64,000 nucleotides of DNA from Nocardia uniformis NBRC 13702 (GTDB taxonomy: Bacteria > Actinomycetota > Actinomycetes > Mycobacteriales > Mycobacteriaceae). Below the pieces are notes generated by a model. The model had not been told where the DNA came from and did not search any database. It saw nothing but the letters and a program-made list of their open reading frames with translations. Below are positions 61,605 through 64,000 of the stretch, one piece after another. The number at the start of each line of letters is the position of its first letter. Position 1 is the first letter of the stretch. The DNA lies in assembly GCF_001613345.1 (NCBI RefSeq), contig NZ_BDCE01000013.1:20996-84995 (forward strand), in the 5' to 3' direction. The translations under genes and the position numbers were made by a program.

Positions 61605-61963
61605 ATTCGGCTCCTTTGCCCAAGCGACGCACCCATGTCCGGAGGGCGGCTACGCCCGAGCTCGATGCGGCTACCGTCCCGTTCCTCGCAATCAGCGAAC
61701 CGCGCCACGCGGACGGATCGGCCAGGGAGCGTAGCGGTCGTTCGGGTGGTCCGGCACGTCCGAAACACGGTGGCCTCTCGATGAATTCGGCTCCGCTGCC
61801 CAGCCGACGCACCCGTTCCAACCATCCGGCCGAGGCCGAACTCGATAACGGTACCGCCGCGCATCCCGCGACCGGCGAGTCTCGTGCCCGGAAGCATCGG
61901 CCCGGACTCGCGGCGGCTGTTCGGGGTATCCAGGACGGTCGAGCGGCGGTGCGGCGATGGTGA
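61601..61963 (+). CDS. uncharacterised Arg-rich ORF made of two 60-residue repeats
   Basis: A 120-residue frame wedged into the ABC operon: its ATG overlaps the permease 2 stop (ATGA) and its stop overlaps the ATPase start. Residues 1-60 and 61-120 are diverged copies, both starting MNSAPLPxRRT and sharing a PELD/AELD segment; the two ATGs are exactly 180 bases apart. It is basic and low in hydrophobics. By hand count, 40 of the first 60 codons end in G or C, low for this genome, and AGG is used. It may be a repeat element that happens to be open rather than a true gene. Confidence 0.4.
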   Translation: MNSAPLPKRRTHVRRAATPELDAATVPFLAISEPRHADGSARERSGRSGGPARPKHGGLSMNSAPLPSRRTRSNHPAEAELDNGTAAHPATGESRARKHRPGLAAAVRGIQDGRAAVRRW

Positions 61964-63951
61964 AGCCGGACCCCCTCGACATTCCCGCTGTGCGGGTAAA
62001 AGGACTGTCGGTCGCGGCGTCGGATGGCCGACCCATGTTGTGCGCGAACGATTTCGCGGCGCATGCGGGACGACTCGTCGCCCTGACCGGGCCATCCGGA
62101 GTCGGCAAGACCACGCTGCTCCGGGCACTGACCGGGTTGCTGCCACCGGGTACGACTCGCACCGCCGGGCAGGCGGAAGTGCTCGGCCACAATGTGTTCG
62201 CGCTGGGCGATGGCCAATTACGCGAATTGCGCCGCACCCGAATCGCATTCGTGGGCCAGGATCCGGGATCGGCACTCAATCCCCGTATGCGGGTACGAGC
62301 GCTGGTGCGAGAACTAGCCGTCGATCGCCGAGCCGTCCCCGCACTGCTCGCCGAGGTACGGCTCCCGACCGACGCGCGATTCACCACTCGCCACCCCCGC
62401 GCGCTCTCCGGCGGGCAGCAGCGACGGCTGGCCCTGGCACGTGCCCTCGCCCGCCAACCCGATGTGCTGCTCCTGGACGAGCCGACCGCCGGGCTGCACC
62501 CGGAGCTGCGCGACGAAATCGGCGACCTACTGCGCCAATTGGCCAGAGAACGCGGCCTGGCCGTCGTATTCGCCTGCCACGACCGCGATCTCGTCGCCCG
62601 CATCGCCGACGAGGAGATCCGCCTCGAAGCGGCCGCGAACGCAGTGCCGTCTACCGCGGTCCGCGCAGAGGCGGTGCCTGTCACCACCGCCGACAATGTG
62701 CGTGGCGGGCCCGAGAAGATGCCTGCCACTGCCACTGCCACCGGCGCTGTATGTGGCGGGTCCGAAACGGTGCTCGCCGCCGATAATGTGCGTGCCGGGT
62801 TCGCCTCGATGATGCCCGCCGCTGATGGCGTGCCCGCTGAGTCTGTCGCGATGTTGCCCGCCGCTGATGGCGTGCCCGCTGAGTCTGTCGCGATGTTGCC
62901 CGCCGCTGGTGGCGTGCCCGCTGAGTCTGTCGCGATGTTGCCCGCCGCTGATGGCGTGCCCGCCGCGTCCGTCGCGACGAAGCACACCGCCGACGACATG
63001 TCACTCCGGTCCGTCGCGACCGAGTCTGTGCGCGAGAAAGCCTCGGCCCCGAGTGTCGCGGGATCCGCCAGCGCTTCGGACGGCTCCGGGACGGCCACCG
63101 GCTCGGACGCCCTCGCTGCGGGGTCGGATACGGCCGAACTCACCACCTCGTCGCGGGTCACGGAAACTCTTGTGGCGGAATCGGACCCACGCTTGCTGGT
63201 GCGAGGTCTGCACGTGGCCTTTGTGCCGAGCGGCCAGCAGGTGTTGCGCGATGTCGACTTCGCGGTGGCAGCGGGATCGGCGGCGGGCATTGTCGGCCCG
63301 TCGGGTTCGGGGAAGACGAGTTTGGCCCGCGCCGTGGTCGGCCTGCATCCCCCGGGCAGCGGAACGGTCGCGCTCGACGGGGTCCCGCTGCGCGGCGAGC
63401 TGCGGCGGCGCAGTCGCGACGAGCGCCGCCGGATTCAATTGGTGCCGCAGTGCCCACTCGGTGCGCTCAACCCCAGCCGCAGTGTCGGCGCGACACTCGG
63501 CCGCCCACTGCGGCTGCATCGTCGCTGCGATTCCGGCGAGAGGGCAGACCGGGTGGCCGAGTTACTGCGCCAGGTTGAACTGCCACCGGAGTACGCCCAG
63601 CGCTATCCGCACGAACTATCCGGAGGTCAGCGCCAGCGGGTCGCCATCGCCCGCGCCCTGGCCGCCGAACCGGACGTGCTGATCTGCGACGAGGTGACCT
63701 CCGCCCTGGATGCCCGCACCGCCGCCGCCATTATGGAACTCCTGGCCGGGCTGCGGGAGAGCCACCGCCTGGCCCTGATCCTGATCGCCCACGACCTACC
63801 CCTCATTGCCGACCGCACCGACACCGTAGCGGTCCTCGATGCTGGCCGAGTGGTGGAATCCGGCAGTACCGCAAGCATTTTCGCTGCTCCGGCGCACGAA
63901 ACCACCCGAGCGCTGCTATCGCACGGCCCGCTCACCGCGCGAACCGCCTGA
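61957..63951 (+). CDS. fused double ATPase of the Opp/nickel-type ABC importer (DppD-DppF in one chain)
   Basis: A 664-residue protein with two ABC domains. Domain 1 (about 10-230): Walker A GPSGVGKTT, signature LSGGQQRRLALARAL, Walker B VLLLDEPTAGLHPE. Domain 2 (about 410-640): Walker A GPSGSGKTS, signature LSGGQRQRVAIARAL, Walker B VLICDEVTSALDA, switch LIAHDLPLIADRTD. The C-terminal extension resembles the oligopeptide-transporter tail (IFAAPAHETTRALL). The 180-residue linker contains four 14-residue repeats. The start overlaps the Arg-rich ORF. The single fused chain is expected to power both permeases. Confidence 0.9.
   Translation: MVKPDPLDIPAVRVKGLSVAASDGRPMLCANDFAAHAGRLVALTGPSGVGKTTLLRALTGLLPPGTTRTAGQAEVLGHNVFALGDGQLRELRRTRIAFVGQDPGSALNPRMRVRALVRELAVDRRAVPALLAEVRLPTDARFTTRHPRALSGGQQRRLALARALARQPDVLLLDEPTAGLHPELRDEIGDLLRQLARERGLAVVFACHDRDLVARIADEEIRLEAAANAVPSTAVRAEAVPVTTADNVRGGPEKMPATATATGAVCGGSETVLAADNVRAGFASMMPAADGVPAESVAMLPAADGVPAESVAMLPAAGGVPAESVAMLPAADGVPAASVATKHTADDMSLRSVATESVREKASAPSVAGSASASDGSGTATGSDALAAGSDTAELTTSSRVTETLVAESDPRLLVRGLHVAFVPSGQQVLRDVDFAVAAGSAAGIVGPSGSGKTSLARAVVGLHPPGSGTVALDGVPLRGELRRRSRDERRRIQLVPQCPLGALNPSRSVGATLGRPLRLHRRCDSGERADRVAELLRQVELPPEYAQRYPHELSGGQRQRVAIARALAAEPDVLICDEVTSALDARTAAAIMELLAGLRESHRLALILIAHDLPLIADRTDTVAVLDAGRVVESGSTASIFAAPAHETTRALLSHGPLTARTA
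62809..62976 (+). repeat. 42-base in-frame minisatellite in the ATPase linker, four units
   Basis: Units at 62809, 62851, 62893 and 62935 each encode 14 residues, M(L/M)PAADGVPAESVA. Units 2 and 3 differ by one codon, and unit 4 by a few bases. Decayed flanking units (ADNVRGG, ADNVRAGF, TADDMSLRSVA) suggest the repeat once extended further. Confidence 0.92.
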
Positions 63952-63973
63952 TCACGCGCGAACCGCCTGACCA
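63936..63973 (+). repeat. 19-base tandem duplication across the ATPase stop codon
   Basis: CGCGCGAACCGCCTGATCA is followed directly by CGCGCGAACCGCCTGACCA. The first unit contains the last codons and the TGA of the ATPase gene. Confidence 0.85.
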
Positions 63974-64000
63974 CCGACGTCGGCGTCGCGGTATCGCCCC

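Noticed and set aside
62809..62976. CRISPR-like array
   Set aside because: Units abut directly with no spacers, the unit is not palindromic, and the array is in frame within a gene.
61692..63290. Long minus-strand frame opposite the ATPase, Ser/Ala/Thr-rich
   Set aside because: It consists mostly of the complement of the minisatellite linker; the plus-strand frame has both ABC domains.

Overview
The window is high-GC actinobacterial DNA, most likely from Nocardia or a close Corynebacteriales relative. The first 13 kb follows the gene order of Mycobacterium tuberculosis Rv3579c-Rv3589 (rlmB, cysS, ispF, ispD, carD, lpqE, radA, disA, an anchored protein, canB, mutY). Most of the rest encodes the cholesterol/steroid catabolism typical of these bacteria. 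Names rest on recognised motifs, lengths and gene order; no database search was possible.

Layout: 1-13 kb holds housekeeping genes. 13.5-16.7 kb is a zinc-type ABC importer (znuA-C-B) behind a Zur-like palindrome. 16.9-19.4 kb is a trehalose-phosphatase/GH15 fusion. 19.9-27.7 kb is steroid block 1: the repressor kstR divergent from fadE34-fadE28-fadE29-chsH2-chsH1-ltp2, which removes the last part of the sterol side chain. 27.9-37.0 kb holds DoxX/TetR/ZapE genes, a mannosyltransferase-like and UDP-glucose dehydrogenase pair, and a MoxR/DUF58/DUF4129 operon. 37.1-37.9 kb is a toxin-antitoxin pair. 38.0-44.2 kb is steroid block 2 (MaoC hydratase, kstD, hsaEGF). 44.3-49.5 kb holds regulators and small genes. 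49.7-55.0 kb is steroid block 3 (hsaA-D-C-B divergent from kshA plus a small Cys-rich gene). 55.1-57.7 kb is a cupin protein, a reductase-like gene and an AraC regulator. 57.8-64 kb is an IdeR-box-preceded Opp/nickel-family ABC operon.

How the genes work together: FadE28/29, ChsH1/2 and Ltp2 shorten the C3 side-chain CoA ester to a 17-keto steroid. KstD and KshA open ring B, HsaAB and HsaC hydroxylate and cleave ring A, HsaD hydrolyses the product, and HsaE-F-G turn the C5 fragment into pyruvate and an acyl-CoA. Matches to the KstR consensus (AAC-N2-GTT core) lie in all three divergent steroid promoters.

The most unusual features are: a diverged tandem duplication of the disA start region that creates a 43-codon upstream reading frame; a family of seven intergenic palindromic repeats whose arms co-vary; duplicated sequence upstream of mutY and over the hsaE stop; and the terminal ABC operon, which combines an IdeR-like box, fused ATPases, a 12-residue coupling ORF, a two-repeat Arg-rich ORF and in-frame minisatellites.
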